Assembly: GCF_030457605.1 (NCBI RefSeq)
Contig: NZ_JAKDUR010000002.1
Span: 62,001-126,000, forward strand
Source: Halomonas sp.
GTDB taxonomy: Bacteria > Pseudomonadota > Gammaproteobacteria > Pseudomonadales > Halomonadaceae
Direction: 5' to 3'
DNA length: 64,000 bases
The notes beneath the pieces are model-generated. The model had not been told where the DNA came from and ran no database searches. It was given only the letters and a program-made list of their open reading frames with translations. Every line of letters starts with the position of its first letter. The first letter of the stretch is position 1. The position numbers were made by a program, and so were the translations under genes. Below, one piece after another: positions 63,580-64,000 of this stretch.

Positions 63580-64000
63580 ATGCATAGCACCATTCGCGAA
63601 CTGCCGCTGGAAACCGCCACCCGGCATCACGCTCACGACTTTCACCAGATCGTGATCACGCTGTGCGGTACCGCTCGCTTTGAAATCGACGGCCTCGGTG
63701 GGCGGCTGGATGCCTATGCCGGCTGTATCGTGCCGGCCAACTGTGAGCATTATTATTCCGGCAATGCGGAAAACCGCCAGCTCATTCTGGACCTGCCGCC
63801 GGAGGCACCGGCATTGTGCGGTGACCACCGTGAACTGGCTGCGCTGTTTGACGCCCCGCGCTTTTTTACTCTGGACAATGCCCTACGCCATTACATGGCC
63901 TTTATGGAAAGTGAAATGGCTCTGATGGGGCGCTCGCCCGAACACCCGGTACCGTTAAACAACGATGTCATGCGCCATGATCGGCTGGCAGTGGCCTTTC
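63580..64000 (+). CDS. Probable AraC-family regulator, N-terminal part (cut by window end)
   Basis: An open frame from ATG at 63580, preceded by GAGGAGGG, continues beyond the window, so it is absent from the ORF track. The first 140 residues read as a cupin-like effector domain (HHAHDFHQIVITLCGTARFEI, then GCIVPANCEHYYSG). This layout is typical of AraC-family sensors. The DNA-binding domain would lie outside the window, so the family call is provisional. Confidence 0.65.
   Translation, partial: MHSTIRELPLETATRHHAHDFHQIVITLCGTARFEIDGLGGRLDAYAGCIVPANCEHYYSGNAENRQLILDLPPEAPALCGDHRELAALFDAPRFFTLDNALRHYMAFMESEMALMGRSPEHPVPLNNDVMRHDRLAVAF

Noticed and set aside
1-64000. Mobile elements, CRISPR arrays, tRNA or rRNA genes
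   Set aside because: None was found by reading repeats and gene-free stretches; gene-free stretches are short and no transposase, integrase or cas motif appears.

Overview
The window reads as chromosomal DNA of a moderately halophilic gammaproteobacterium, most likely Halomonadaceae (Halomonas-like). The reasons are high GC, the gammaproteobacterial lipA/lipB-ybeD-dacC-rlpA-mltB-rodA-mrdA-rlmH-rsfS-nadD neighbourhood, acidic exported proteins such as an acidic azurin, and an Entner-Doudoroff style gap-zwf-pgl-eda operon. This placement is inference; no rRNA or other taxonomic marker is in the window. I see no tRNA, rRNA, CRISPR array, insertion sequence or prophage.

Layout. 1-5 kb: 3' end of mfd, a LysM L,D-transpeptidase, an Lpp/OprI-type lipoprotein ending in lysine, a second L,D-transpeptidase and a ferritin-like hypothetical. 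5-9 kb: topA and, divergently, lipA. 9.1-19.7 kb: a long minus-strand cell-wall and housekeeping block (lipB, ybeD, dacC, rlpA, mltB, rodA, mrdA, rlmH, rsfS, nadD, proA). 20-25 kb: two overlapping membrane proteins with GGDEF-like domains that lack the GGDEF signature, a LysE exporter, ubiX, mpl and a glutaredoxin. 25.3-33.5 kb: a five-gene dipeptide/oligopeptide ABC importer followed by a LysR regulator and an Xaa-Pro type peptidase. 33.8-35.6 kb: azurin and a CynX-like MFS transporter.

35.7-49.8 kb is the most interesting part, a cobalamin salvage island on the minus strand. The first block (cobT, cbiZ, cbiB, cobD, cobU, cobS, cobC and a second short cobU homologue) is tightly overlapped. 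After a branched palindromic repeat comes a clear cobalamin riboswitch driving btuB-btuF-btuC-btuD, and further on a CobQ whose amidotransferase half looks broken. The gene set suggests import of corrinoids, removal of the aminopropanol arm by CbiZ to give cobyric acid, and rebuilding with the cell's own lower ligand. No corrin-ring synthesis gene is in the window. The two CobU homologues have degenerated in opposite halves, and CobQ has lost its nucleophilic cysteine and a conserved segment.

50-51.7 kb: a Tat-exported sulfite oxidase-family protein with a monohaem cytochrome. 51.8-56.4 kb: eda, pgl, zwf, gap and divergent mgsA. 56.4-64 kb: conserved hypotheticals (DUF2797, DUF1315), a rhomboid protease, a metallophosphatase, nadK, an EamA transporter, a Pmp3-domain protein, a CBS protein, a small membrane protein and the start of an AraC-like regulator cut by the window end.

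All homology calls come from reading motifs in the translated frames. No database search was run.
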